Shown here in pieces: positions 20,490 through 30,384 of a stretch of DNA of 64,000 nucleotides. This DNA is from Pseudomonas mendocina (GTDB lineage: Bacteria; Pseudomonadota; Gammaproteobacteria; Pseudomonadales; Pseudomonadaceae). The stretch is taken from assembly GCF_900636545.1 (NCBI RefSeq), contig NZ_LR134290.1:4092001-4156000 (forward strand), given 5' to 3'. The position numbers and the translations under genes are program-made. The notes beneath the pieces are model-generated. The model was not told where the DNA came from. It saw only the letters and a list, made by a program, of their open reading frames with translations, and ran no database searches. Each line of letters opens with the position of its first letter. Positions within the stretch are counted from its first letter, which is position 1.

Positions 20490-20541
20490 CTTGCCGGATG
20501 ACCCCACGCAGGCAGCGTGGCGTTACGGGTCATCGGGCAAG
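20490..20541 (-). other. Two-tier hairpin in the rpmA-cgtA intergenic region
   Basis: Outer arms CTTGCC-G-GATGACCC (20490-20504) and GGGTCATC-G-GGCAAG (20527-20541) pair over 14 of 15 positions. An inner stem CACGC/GCGTG lies at 20505-20519. It sits in the predicted 5' leader of cgtA, after the rpmA terminator. Confidence 0.55.
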
Positions 20542-20560
20542 AACCCAAGGATACAGAAAC

Positions 20561-20593
20561 AAAAAAGCCCCGTCCTACGGACAGGGCTTTTCC
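20561..20593 (-). terminator. Rho-independent terminator of the rplU-rpmA operon
   Basis: On the minus strand: AAAGCCCTGTCC, loop GTA, GGACGGGGCTTTTTT. A strong stem with a T run lies directly after rpmA. Confidence 0.88.
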
Positions 20594-20606
20594 AGCGCGT
20601 AGGCGA

Positions 20607-20864
20607 TTAGGCCTGAACGACGCTCACGTAGCGACGGCCGAAAGCGCCCTTCACTTCGAACTTGACCACGCCTTCGATCTTGGCGAACAGGGTGTGGTCT
20701 TTGCCGATGCCCACGCCGAAGCCCGGGTGGAACTCGGTGCCGCGCTGACGAACGATGATGTTGCCGGCCTTGATGACCTGACCACCATACATTTTCACGC
20801 CAAGGCGTTTACTTTCGGAATCGCGGCCGTTACGGGTAGAACCGCCAGCTTTTTTGTGTGCCAT
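20607..20864 (-). CDS. rpmA: 50S ribosomal protein L27
   Basis: An 85-aa protein beginning [19 protein letters not shown], the L27 N-terminal tail that reaches the peptidyl-transferase centre, followed by [18 protein letters not shown]. Standard length. It lies 37 nt downstream of rplU. Confidence 0.98.
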   Translation of the reverse strand: MAHKKAGGSTRNGRDSESKRLGVKMYGGQVIKAGNIIVRQRGTEFHPGFGVGIGKDHTLFAKIEGVVKFEVKGAFGRRYVSVVQA

Positions 20865-20901
20865 GAGTCAATACTCCTATAAAGGGATCGGGGCCGACGA
20901 A

Positions 20902-21213
20902 TCAGGCCTGGATACCGGTGATTTTGATCTCAGTGAACCACTGACGGTGGCCCTGACGCTTCATGTGGTGCTTACGACGGCGGAACTTGATGATGCGCAC
21001 TTTGTCGTGACGACCTTGCGAAACGACTTCGGCAACCACTTTAGCGCCGTCTACGACCGGAGCGCCGATCTGAACGTCGTCGCCATTGCCGATCAACAGA
21101 ACGCGATCGAAAGTCACGGCTTCGCCAGTGGCGACTTCGAGCTTCTCGATCTTGAGGAATTCGCCTTCGGTGACTTTGTATTGCTTGCCACCAGTAACAA
21201 TTACTGCGTACAT
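20902..21213 (-). CDS. rplU: 50S ribosomal protein L21
   Basis: A 103-aa protein with the L21 pattern [25 protein letters not shown] and a C-terminal [19 protein letters not shown]-binding segment. First gene of the rplU-rpmA operon, divergent from ispB. Confidence 0.98.
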   Translation of the reverse strand: MYAVIVTGGKQYKVTEGEFLKIEKLEVATGEAVTFDRVLLIGNGDDVQIGAPVVDGAKVVAEVVSQGRHDKVRIIKFRRRKHHMKRQGHRQWFTEIKITGIQA

Positions 21214-21459
21214 GGTAAATCTCCGTTAATCCTGCTCACCCAGCGCTTTAGAAAAGTCGTTATTGGCTGGCATGGCTGCTCGGGGCCGGAAGTGACACCC
21301 TTGCAATTGCGTAAGGCAGGGAAATGCCCAGGGGGAAGTTCAGGGTGCGCGATTGTACGCAAGCGCCGAACGCTGCGCAAGGGCCACAGGCACTTGCCTT
21401 GACAGCCCCCACCCTGCCACCTAGCATGCCGCGCAACCTCAAAGGAGCACCAGTCGCCG

Positions 21460-22428
21460 ATGCAACCCCAGGCTTTTTACCGCGTGGTAGCGGACGATTT
21501 CACCGCCGTCGATGCCATCATTCGCCAGCAGGTGGTTTCTCGCGTGCCGCTGGTGGAAAAGATCGGCGACTATATCATCTCCGCTGGCGGCAAGCGCCTG
21601 CGTCCACTGCTGGTACTGCTCAGCGGCCGTGCCTTGGGCTACCAGGCCGACGACCTGCGCCTGCTGGCCGCCACCATCGAATTCCTGCACACCGCCACCC
21701 TGCTGCATGACGACGTGGTCGACATGTCCGACATGCGCCGTGGCCGCAGCACCGCCAATGCCCAATGGGGCAACGCACCAAGCGTGCTGGTAGGCGACTT
21801 CCTTTATTCACGCTCGTTCGAAATGATGGTCGAGCTCGGCTCCATGCCGGTGATGAAGATTCTCTCCCACGCCACGCGCGTGATCGCCGAAGGTGAAGTG
21901 CTGCAGTTGTCCAAGGTGCGCGATGCCAGCACCACGGAAGAGACCTATATGGAGGTCATCCGCGGCAAGACAGCGATGCTGTTCGAGGCTTCCACTCATG
22001 CAGCCGCCGCACTGGGCGGCGCCAACGAAACGCAGCGCGAAGCCCTGCGCACCTTCGGCGACCATCTGGGCATCGCCTTCCAGCTGGTCGACGACCTGCT
22101 CGACTACAAGGGCGACGCCGCCAGCCTGGGCAAGAACGTCGGCGACGACCTTGCCGAAGGCAAGCCTACCCTACCGCTGATCTACACCATGCGCGAAGGC
22201 ACCGAGGAGCAGGCTGCCCTGGTGCGCCGTGCCATTCAGAAAGGTGGTATCGAAGATCTGGAAAGCATCCGTGCCGCGGTCGATGCAGCCGGCGCTCTGG
22301 ATTACACCGCACAACTCGCACGCGACTATGTCGAACGCGCCATCGCCTGCCTGGACGTGCTGCCCGCAGGTGAGTACCGCGACGCGCTGATCGAGCTAAG
22401 CCGCTTCGCCGTCGCCCGCACACACTAA
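21460..22428 (+). CDS. ispB: Polyprenyl (octaprenyl) diphosphate synthase
   Basis: A 322-aa trans-isoprenyl diphosphate synthase that makes the ubiquinone side chain. The first Asp-rich motif is LHDDVVDMSDMRRG, with the elongated spacing of long-chain enzymes, and the second is QLVDDLLDYKGD. GGKRLRPLLVLLSG, which binds the homoallylic substrate, precedes them. Divergence from rplU is the standard gammaproteobacterial order. Confidence 0.95.
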   Translation: MQPQAFYRVVADDFTAVDAIIRQQVVSRVPLVEKIGDYIISAGGKRLRPLLVLLSGRALGYQADDLRLLAATIEFLHTATLLHDDVVDMSDMRRGRSTANAQWGNAPSVLVGDFLYSRSFEMMVELGSMPVMKILSHATRVIAEGEVLQLSKVRDASTTEETYMEVIRGKTAMLFEASTHAAAALGGANETQREALRTFGDHLGIAFQLVDDLLDYKGDAASLGKNVGDDLAEGKPTLPLIYTMREGTEEQAALVRRAIQKGGIEDLESIRAAVDAAGALDYTAQLARDYVERAIACLDVLPAGEYRDALIELSRFAVARTH

Positions 22429-22431
22429 GAA

Positions 22432-22496
22432 GTAGCCCGGATGCAATCCGGGAAAGCCTTACCCAAACGATTCGCCCCGGATTGCATCCGGGCTAC
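22432..22496. repeat. 21-bp perfect inverted repeat (dispersed GTAGCCCGGATGCAATCCGGG family)
   Basis: Arms 22432-22452 and 22476-22496 are perfect reverse complements around a 23-nt loop. A single imperfect copy of the arm occurs at 57726-57750, so it is a dispersed REP-type element. It sits just after ispB. Confidence 0.85.
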
Positions 22497-22527
22497 AGGC
22501 TGGCGATACATAGCAACAACTCAAACA

Positions 22528-22559
22528 AAAACGCCCCGAACCAGTCGGGGCGTTTTGCA
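22528..22559. terminator. Rho-independent terminator
   Basis: AAAAACGCCCCGA, short loop, TCGGGGCGTTTT. It lies between ispB and the convergent SDR gene. Confidence 0.88.
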
Positions 22560-22571
22560 TTCGGGCGCGGT

Positions 22572-23330
22572 TTACAGTCGCAGGCCGCCGTCCAGCTCCA
22601 GGATTCGACCGGTGTAGTAGTCGTTCTCCAGGATATAGGCCACGGAATGAGCGATCTCGGCCGGCTTGCCCATGCGCTTGAGCGGAATGCCCGAGGTCAT
22701 TTTCTCCAGCGCTTCCGGCTTCATGCTGCCGGTCATCTCGGTTTCGATGAAGCCCGGCGCCACGCCCGCGACGCGAATACCGTAACGCGCCAGCTCCTTG
22801 GCCCAGACCACGGTGTCGGCAGCGACGCCGGCCTTGGCAGCGGAGTAGTTGGCCTGGCCCATGTTGCCCGCACGGGAAATGGAGGAGATATTGACGATCG
22901 CGCCCTCGTTCTTCAGCTCGATCATCTTCGCCGCCACTTCGCGAGTGCAGAGGAACACGCCGGTCAGGTTGACATCGATCACCGCCTGCCACTGCGCCAG
23001 ACTCATCTTGGTCATCTCACCATCTTTCACGCGGATGGTCAGGCCATCACGCAGGATGCCGGCATTGTTGACCAACCCGTTGATGGCACCGAAGTCGTCG
23101 GCCACCTGGGCGACCATATGAGTCACCTGCTCTTCATCGGCGACGTTACACAGGTAGGCACGAGCGTCACCACCGGCAGCCTTGCAAGCGGCCACGGCTT
23201 CATCGAGTTTTTCCTGGTTCAGATCGACCAGCGCCAGCTTGGCGCCCTTGGCCGCCAGGTACTCACCCATGGCACGGCCCAGCCCCTGGCAACCGCCAGT
23301 GATGATGATGACTTTGTCTTTCAGTTGCAT
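22572..23330 (-). CDS. SDR family oxidoreductase (FabG-like 3-oxoacyl reductase)
   Basis: A 252-aa classical short-chain dehydrogenase. The cofactor loop TGGCQGLG is at about residues 11-18, NNAG is near 89, the catalytic Ser is in IVNISSISRAG, Tyr/Lys are in YSAAK, and APGFIETEMT follows. It resembles FabG-type 3-oxoacyl-ACP/CoA reductases, but the true substrate is not established. Monocistronic, ending at a terminator. Confidence 0.88.
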   Translation of the reverse strand: MQLKDKVIIITGGCQGLGRAMGEYLAAKGAKLALVDLNQEKLDEAVAACKAAGGDARAYLCNVADEEQVTHMVAQVADDFGAINGLVNNAGILRDGLTIRVKDGEMTKMSLAQWQAVIDVNLTGVFLCTREVAAKMIELKNEGAIVNISSISRAGNMGQANYSAAKAGVAADTVVWAKELARYGIRVAGVAPGFIETEMTGSMKPEALEKMTSGIPLKRMGKPAEIAHSVAYILENDYYTGRILELDGGLRL

Positions 23331-23412
23331 CGCTTTATCCCCTCAAGGTGCAGCATTTACCGACCCCGCTGATGCCCGCTAACCGCTATGCTAGGGCGTC
23401 TGTCCGTTTATT

Positions 23413-23556
23413 AGGAATCTGTTCACGGTCTTGCGAGCTAGAGCGACACAAGTCAAAAACAGGCGAGGAAGCGCAATCTACGAGTTGTAAATGAGCATTC
23501 CGAGCCTGTTTTAAACGCAGTAGCGCCGACGCGCAGCTGACAGTGAACAGGTTCCT
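23413..23556. mobile_element. 144-bp MITE-like element with 14-bp terminal inverted repeats
   Basis: The ends AGGAATCTGTTCAC (23413-23426) and GTGAACAGGTTCCT (23543-23556) are reverse complements with one mismatch. Internal arms AAACAGGCGAGGAA and TTCCGAGCCTGTTTT also pair, so the whole unit can fold into one long hairpin. It has no coding capacity. From memory, similar CTTGCGAGCTAGAG...TTGTAAATGAGCATTC sequences recur between genes in Pseudomonas genomes; no database check was possible. Confidence 0.6.
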
Positions 23557-23583
23557 CCAGATTCTTTGCGAGGAGTCATATAG

Positions 23584-24318
23584 GTGAGCGTGAAAGCCGG
23601 CAAGCATGCACGAGAATTGCTGCTCAAGGAATACCGTGGCGTGCTCAGCACCCACTCCAAGGCTATGCCGGGTTTCCCTTTTGGATCGGTGGTGCCCTAC
23701 TGCCTGGACGCCGAGGGCCGGCCTCTGATCCTGATCAGCCGCATCGCCCAGCACACCCATAATCTCGGGCAGGACGCCAAATGCTCACTGCTGGTCGGAG
23801 AACGTGGCGCAGAAGATGTGCAGGCGGTCGGCCGCCTCACTTTGCTCGCCGAAGCACGTCAGTTGCATGACGAAAGCGAAATCGAAGCAGCCGCACAGCG
23901 TTATTACCGCTTTTTCCCGCAATCGCGCGACTACCATCGGGCGCATGATTTCGATTTCTGGCGACTGCAGCCGGTGCGCTGGCGCTTCATTGGCGGTTTC
24001 GGGGCCATTCACTGGCTCGATCAGGTCGTTCTGGCCAACCCCTTTGCGACAAACGGCAGCGAAGCGAGCATGGTCGAGCACATGAATGAAGACCACGCCA
24101 AGGCAATTGCTCATTACGTCGAACTGACCGGCCTGCCCCAGCATGAACCGGCGCAAATGGTCGGTGTCGACACCGAAGGCTTCCACCTGCGCATTGGCCA
24201 GAGCCTGTACTGGCTGGCCTTTCCAACATCCTGCAACAACCCGAAAGAAGTGCGTGAAGCCCTGGTGATGCTGGCTCGCGCTGAAAGTTGGCCGACCAGC
24301 GGTGCGTCTTCAGCTTGA
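23584..24318 (+). CDS. HugZ/pyridoxamine 5'-phosphate oxidase-like haem-utilisation family protein
   Basis: A 244-aa protein with an N-terminal split-barrel FMN-binding-like domain (GVLSTHSKAMPGFPFGSVVPY, LISRIAQHTHNLGQDAKCSLLV) and a C-terminal DUF2470-like domain (MVEHMNEDHAKAIAHYVELTG). This two-domain layout matches HugZ/HutZ-type proteins, which bind or degrade haem in some bacteria. That role is unproven here, as there is no haem-uptake gene nearby. The GTG start at 23584 has AGGAG about 8-9 nt upstream. Confidence 0.85.
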   Translation: MSVKAGKHARELLLKEYRGVLSTHSKAMPGFPFGSVVPYCLDAEGRPLILISRIAQHTHNLGQDAKCSLLVGERGAEDVQAVGRLTLLAEARQLHDESEIEAAAQRYYRFFPQSRDYHRAHDFDFWRLQPVRWRFIGGFGAIHWLDQVVLANPFATNGSEASMVEHMNEDHAKAIAHYVELTGLPQHEPAQMVGVDTEGFHLRIGQSLYWLAFPTSCNNPKEVREALVMLARAESWPTSGASSA

Positions 24319-24382
24319 ATTCAGGCCATCACCCCATACTTAACTCCTACTGGAAGCTCGCTTCCGCCAAGGACACCTGAAA

Positions 24383-24832
24383 ATGCGCGCGTTTCTGTTT
24401 CTCTTCCTGCTGTTCCCGATCATCGAGCTGGCGCTGTTGATCAAGGTCGGCAGCGCTATTGGCGTATTGCCTACCCTGCTCTTGATCATTGGTACCGCAG
24501 TGCTTGGTAGCATCCTGCTGCGCGTTGCCGGGGTCGCAACCGCCTGGCGCGCTCGTGAAAAACTCGCGCGCGGCGAACTGCCCGAGCAGGAAATGCTCGA
24601 AGGCCTGTTGATCGCCGTTGGTGGTGGCCTGCTGCTGCTGCCGGGCTTCATCAGCGACATCTTCGGCGTGCTCTGCCTGATTCCCTTCACCCGTCGCCTG
24701 CTGGTCGGCAAGATTCGTCGTAGTGCCGAGGAACAGGCCCTGCGTCAGCGGGCCTTCTTCGACGACCAGGCTGCCCGCACCGGCAAGACCAACCCGAACA
24801 TCCTCGAAGGCGAGTACGAGCGTCGCGACTAA
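24383..24832 (+). CDS. fxsA: FxsA family membrane protein
   Basis: A 149-aa inner-membrane protein. Hydrophobic segments lie at about 3-22, 26-46 and 73-95, with a hydrophilic C-terminus. The FPIIELALLIKVGSAIG start and LLLPGFISDIFGVLCLIP are the FxsA signature. Overproduction of E. coli FxsA alters F-plasmid exclusion of phage T7; its normal role is unclear. Placement immediately upstream of groES is conserved. Confidence 0.92.
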   Translation: MRAFLFLFLLFPIIELALLIKVGSAIGVLPTLLLIIGTAVLGSILLRVAGVATAWRAREKLARGELPEQEMLEGLLIAVGGGLLLLPGFISDIFGVLCLIPFTRRLLVGKIRRSAEEQALRQRAFFDDQAARTGKTNPNILEGEYERRD

Positions 24833-24909
24833 CTGCCTCAGTGCGGGCGCCATTTGAGGCGCCCGCTCCCTCGCCCTGCCGGGCGCCTGTAAAAAATTTA
24901 CGTCAGCCC

Positions 24910-24938
24910 CCTTGAAATGCCCTTGCCCGCCCACATGT
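24910..24938 (+). promoter_or_regulatory. Putative sigma-32 heat-shock promoter of groESL
   Basis: CTTGAAA (24911-24917) matches the sigma-32 -35 box, and CCCACATGT (24930-24938), 12 nt later, resembles the CCCCATNT -10 box. It lies about 150 bp upstream of groES, where a heat-shock promoter is expected. Confidence 0.6.
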
Positions 24939-25086
24939 AGCAGTCACCGCAAGGTGCCTGCCCTCTGAGGCAGTCCGACTTTCGCGGTGCGCCCAGCGTG
25001 CCGCACCCGGCCTCGCCGGATTTTACAAACCCGCCGACCACTCAAGAGTCGGCAAGTTGGCCATCAATTGTTAGGAGAGATCGACA

Positions 25087-25380
25087 ATGAAGCTTCGTCC
25101 TCTGCATGACCGCGTCGTGATCCGTCGCAGCGAAGAAGAGACCAAAACCGCAGGCGGCATCGTGCTGCCGGGTTCGGCCGCCGAGAAGCCGAACCAGGGT
25201 GAAGTCGTTGCCGTCGGTACCGGTAAGGTTCTGGATAACGGCGAAGTCCGTCCGCTGGCCGTCAAGGTCGGTGACAAAGTGGTATTCGGCCCTTACTCCG
25301 GCAGCAACACCGTCAAAGTCGACGGCGAAGACCTGCTGGTAATGGGCGAGAACGAAATCCTCGCTGTCATCGAAGCCTGA
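25087..25380 (+). CDS. groES: Co-chaperonin GroES
   Basis: A 97-aa 10-kDa chaperonin ([29 protein letters not shown]) with the mobile loop at about residues 17-32. It caps the GroEL ring. The strong RBS AGGAGAG lies before the ATG. First gene of the groES-groEL operon. Confidence 0.99.
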   Translation: MKLRPLHDRVVIRRSEEETKTAGGIVLPGSAAEKPNQGEVVAVGTGKVLDNGEVRPLAVKVGDKVVFGPYSGSNTVKVDGEDLLVMGENEILAVIEA

Positions 25381-25416
25381 TTCCCACGAATCTCCGTTTA
25401 ACCTTCAAGAATTTGA

Positions 25417-27075
<1,659 letters not shown>

Positions 27076-27101
27076 GCCGACCGGCTCCCACGCAGTACGA
27101 A

Positions 27102-27129
27102 GAACCCCGCGCTAGTCGCGGGGTTTTTT
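27102..27129 (+). terminator. groESL Rho-independent terminator
   Basis: AACCCCGCG stem, 5-nt loop, CGCGGGGTT, then a T run. Confidence 0.92.
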
Positions 27130-27283
27130 ATTGCCTGCGAAAGAGCCAGACCTATCGAAAATTCACGGGCATTTCCTGTGGACTCGGGAACGTTATCTGC
27201 TTATGTTTCGTTACAACCCTGAACGACGCAGTACCCGTTCACGAGGCGGAACCTGCACGAACCACCCATAGAAGAAGAACAAT

Positions 27284-27988
27284 ATGGCCCTTTGCAGCAC
27301 GAGCGAAATTCCTCAGCAGGCGTTCCAGCACTGGTGGCAACAGCAAGGCGACTGGGTCGAAGAGCCCAATGTCCGTCGTGGTGGCGAAAGTGGTGTGCAG
27401 CGCCTGCTGGATGAAACCGGCGTGCTCTACGCCAAGAAGCAGATCGGTCATATCTATCGCAGCCTGCTGCATCCGCAAGGGCGCCCCACCGTCCTGCGCG
27501 AACGCAAAGCCCTGCAGGCCCTGCCCTCTCTGGGCGTGATGGTGCCGCGGATGATCTATTGCGGTATCGATTATGACCAGCAGCAAGGCTGGCGCGGCCT
27601 TTTGGTGACAGAGGCGCTGGAAGGCTTCGAGAACATCGAGCTCTGGTATGCCCAGGGCGGCCGTGAAGCGTGCGGCGAGGCGATACATACCCAGTTGCTG
27701 CAACTTGTCGGTGCGACGCTGGCACGCATGCATCTGGGGCGCTGGCAGCACGGCTGCCTGTATGCCAAACACATCTTCGTGCGCATCGACGGCGAAACGC
27801 CGCAGGTGGCCCTGCTCGATCTGGAAAAAAGCCGCCGCCGCCTGACCCGCGTGCAGGCCGCCCAGCATGACCTGCCGCAGCTACGCCGCCACAGCCCGTG
27901 GTCCGACGCCGACTGGCAGCAAGTGCTTGAGGGGTATCGCCAGATCTTCGCCGATGGCGCCAAAGGTCTCGGCATAGCTCTTGCCTGA
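27284..27988 (+). CDS. inaA: InaA/lipopolysaccharide-kinase family protein
   Basis: A 234-aa protein kinase-like protein of the Kdo/WaaP family (InaA type). The remnant nucleotide-binding Lys is in VLYAKKQIGH, RERKALQAL is the alphaC-like helix, and the catalytic-loop region reads LARMHLGRWQHGCLYAKHIFV with LLDLEK in place of DFG. InaA is an acid-inducible protein of unclear substrate. The RBS is weak (AGAAGAA). Confidence 0.85.
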   Translation: MALCSTSEIPQQAFQHWWQQQGDWVEEPNVRRGGESGVQRLLDETGVLYAKKQIGHIYRSLLHPQGRPTVLRERKALQALPSLGVMVPRMIYCGIDYDQQQGWRGLLVTEALEGFENIELWYAQGGREACGEAIHTQLLQLVGATLARMHLGRWQHGCLYAKHIFVRIDGETPQVALLDLEKSRRRLTRVQAAQHDLPQLRRHSPWSDADWQQVLEGYRQIFADGAKGLGIALA

Positions 27989-28345
27989 CCAACCGGCCGT
28001 CGGCTCCTTGGCCGACAGCCTTTTACCCGCGCCAACTCGCTCCATCGCTGTACCCCACCAGGAAGTGGCTCTACCTCGCGCCTTTGCGCCGGGTTATGAG
28101 ATGAACTGCAGGCAACTGCAACTGCCAGGGCCGGCTGTTACCAGGCACCGCAACAAGCACCTAAGGTTACGTTAAGACGTTACCTGCACCATTGTTGAAC
28201 CAACCGAAAAGGCCCGAGTCCCAGCACAGCCCCGGCTGATGCCAGCTACACGCTAAGACCGTTCGTCGCATGAGACGACGACGAAGCAATGGGTGATCTA
28301 GGTTTAGCAAACAGCGTTTGGCAGCGCTTTCAAGGGGTTAGCAAA
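27989..28345 (+). other. Intergenic region after inaA
   Basis: A 357-bp stretch without a convincing gene. It contains a weak hairpin at 27999-28016 (GTCGGC/GCCGAC) followed by TTTT, a possible inaA terminator, and a small dyad near 28262-28280 (CGTC...GACG). Nothing else was recognised. Confidence 0.4.
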
Positions 28346-28582
28346 ATGAAATTAGAAATAGCACGAGGTTTGTTCCTTGGCCTCGCACTCAGCGTAACGG
28401 CAATTGCTGCCGCAGCCTGGCAGGAGCCCGGCCCCCGCGTACTGGAAGCGCGCGAATGCACCACCGTCGAGCCCTGCTCCATCACGCCGTTGCGCAAGCA
28501 GGTGCAGCCCGCCGTAAAACCGGACGCCAACCTGCTGGTGCTGATGTTCGGCCTCAGCGGCGCGATGAAGGGCGATAACTGA
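28346..28582 (+). CDS. Small exported hypothetical protein
   Basis: A 78-aa protein with an N-terminal hydrophobic signal (about residues 6-24, ending AAAAW) and a short hydrophilic body carrying two cysteines in ECTTVEPCSI. The ATG at 28346 has AAGGGG 8 nt upstream. No recognised family. It ends directly against the convergent LprI-like gene (28582/28583). Confidence 0.7.
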   Translation: MKLEIARGLFLGLALSVTAIAAAAWQEPGPRVLEARECTTVEPCSITPLRKQVQPAVKPDANLLVLMFGLSGAMKGDN

Positions 28583-29311
28583 TCAACTCTGATCACCGCG
28601 TACCACGGCCAATTGGCGGGCGCGGTCGAGCGTCAGACGCACCATGCAGTCGTAGCTGAATTCGCCGAACACCGAATAGGGCTGTTTCTCGCCATAGGGT
28701 TTGCATTCGGCATCACGCATCGCAATCCAGTTACGCTGCGCCTGGCGCAGCGCCGTACCCGCCTCCTCCGACAACTGCCTCTGGCGCTCGCGATAGGCCG
28801 TATTGAGCAGCGCATCGGCATCTCCCAATACCAGCGCACTGATTCCACCCAGCGCCATCAGGTTCTGCGGCAACGCCTGAGGCATCTCGTCGTTCCAGTT
28901 GTAGAAGCCATTGGTCTCTACCCGCAAACGCGCCGTGGGCCGGCTGTAAAAGTCGTCGTGATGCGGCTGCAACTGGGTGCGATAGACCAGCTCGAGATAG
29001 ATAGGGTCGCTGGCACGCTCCGGCTTGGCCAACAGCGTCTGGTAGATCGGCTGCTGAGGACCGCTGCCCTCGTCGATGCTCACCTCGAAACAACTGTTCG
29101 GCGCCAGACGTTGCTCCGGCTCTTTCGCCACCGGGCATTTGATCACGATGGAATCCAAGTCGGTGCCGAAGGCCTCATCCAGCACGCGCACCAACAAACG
29201 CACCTCCGGTGCCTGGGAGAAATCGGCGTGAACGACGGTAGCAGTGAGCGTACCTTCTGCGGCAGCAACTAGCGGCGACAGACACAGAGCGAGCAACACG
29301 GGCATGCGCAT
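28583..29311 (-). CDS. Exported LprI/DUF1311-domain protein
   Basis: A 242-aa secreted protein: signal peptide about residues 1-19 (LSPLVAAAEG). A long N-terminal region of unknown function is followed by a C-terminal DUF1311/LprI-like helical domain (LNTAYRERQRQLSEEAGTALRQAQRNW, then ECKPYG). LprI-type domains include periplasmic lysozyme inhibitors, but that role is only suggested. The ATG at 29311 is chosen because it begins the signal peptide and follows GGGAAGG. Confidence 0.78.
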   Translation of the reverse strand: MRMPVLLALCLSPLVAAAEGTLTATVVHADFSQAPEVRLLVRVLDEAFGTDLDSIVIKCPVAKEPEQRLAPNSCFEVSIDEGSGPQQPIYQTLLAKPERASDPIYLELVYRTQLQPHHDDFYSRPTARLRVETNGFYNWNDEMPQALPQNLMALGGISALVLGDADALLNTAYRERQRQLSEEAGTALRQAQRNWIAMRDAECKPYGEKQPYSVFGEFSYDCMVRLTLDRARQLAVVRGDQS

Positions 29312-29568
29312 GGATAACCTTCCCTGGCGATGAAAACGAGTCGGCATGATGCTTAGCACCGCACTGCCTGACAAGCAGGGCGGCCATGAAGGCGAGCAGT
29401 GGTTCTCGCTGCGCACCGGTCTACTGGCCAATAGTGGCGTTTTAGAGCCTCTCGTTCAGTTTTGCTTAAGTAAGAATCTTTATCGTTGCCCCGGAAGTGA
29501 CCAAACGGTCACAGGCGTTTGGCTGGCAGTCGAGAACGTCACTCATGAAAATGACAGGAGATGCAACG

Positions 29569-30300
29569 ATGAACTCAACCGCTTCCCGAACCGGCAAGAC
29601 CCTGCGCCCAGTTGCCAAGGACCAGGCCCAGGCCGCCCTGCACCAACTGGTGCAGGGCTTTCGCCGTTTTCGCCAGGAGGTCTACCCGCAGCAGCAGGCA
29701 CTGTTCAAGCGCCTGGCCTCGGCGCAATCGCCCAGCGCCATGTTCATCACCTGCGCCGATTCGCGCATCGTCCCCGAGCTGATTACCCAGAGCGACCCCG
29801 GCACCCTGTTCGTCACCCGCAACGTGGGTAACGTGGTGCCGCCCTACGGACAGATGAACGGCGGCGTTTCCACGGCCATCGAGTACGCGGTACTGGCGCT
29901 CGGCGTGCAGCACATCATCGTCTGCGGCCATTCCGACTGCGGTGCGATGAAGGCCGTGCTCAACCCGGCCAGCCTCGACGACATGCCCACGGTGCGCGCC
30001 TGGTTGCGCCATGCCGAAGTGGCGCGAAGTGTGGTCGAGAGCAACTGCAACTGCGGCAGCGCCCATGAAACCCTCGGCGTGCTGACCGAGGAGAACGTGG
30101 TGGCCCAGCTAGACCACCTGCGTACTCACCCTTCCGTCGCCGCACGCCTGGCTAGCGGCCAACTGCACATCCATGGCTGGGTATACGACATCGACAGTGG
30201 CGGCATCCGCGCCTACGACGCCGCTTCGGGCAACTTCCTTGCGCTCGATGGCGACGAGCAGCCCTGCGCCACCCCGCAACCGCGCTACGCCAGCGCCTGA
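29569..30300 (+). CDS. Beta-class carbonic anhydrase
   Basis: A 243-aa zinc enzyme interconverting CO2 and bicarbonate. Zinc-site residues are visible: Cys62-Asp64-Arg66 (TCADSR) and His121-Cys124 (CGHSDCG). VTRNVGNVVP is also conserved. The ATG at 29569 has AGGAG 8-9 nt upstream; longer frames lack an RBS. It is followed after about 85 nt by a SulP transporter, a recurrent pairing in which the transporter is thought to move bicarbonate. Confidence 0.93.
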   Translation: MNSTASRTGKTLRPVAKDQAQAALHQLVQGFRRFRQEVYPQQQALFKRLASAQSPSAMFITCADSRIVPELITQSDPGTLFVTRNVGNVVPPYGQMNGGVSTAIEYAVLALGVQHIIVCGHSDCGAMKAVLNPASLDDMPTVRAWLRHAEVARSVVESNCNCGSAHETLGVLTEENVVAQLDHLRTHPSVAARLASGQLHIHGWVYDIDSGGIRAYDAASGNFLALDGDEQPCATPQPRYASA

Positions 30301-30384
30301 TCCCCCACTTTCCAGAGCCTGCGCCCATCAAGGCGCGGGCACGGGCTGCGTTTGCCCACGCGTTGGGCAAGGAGAGATAACGCC

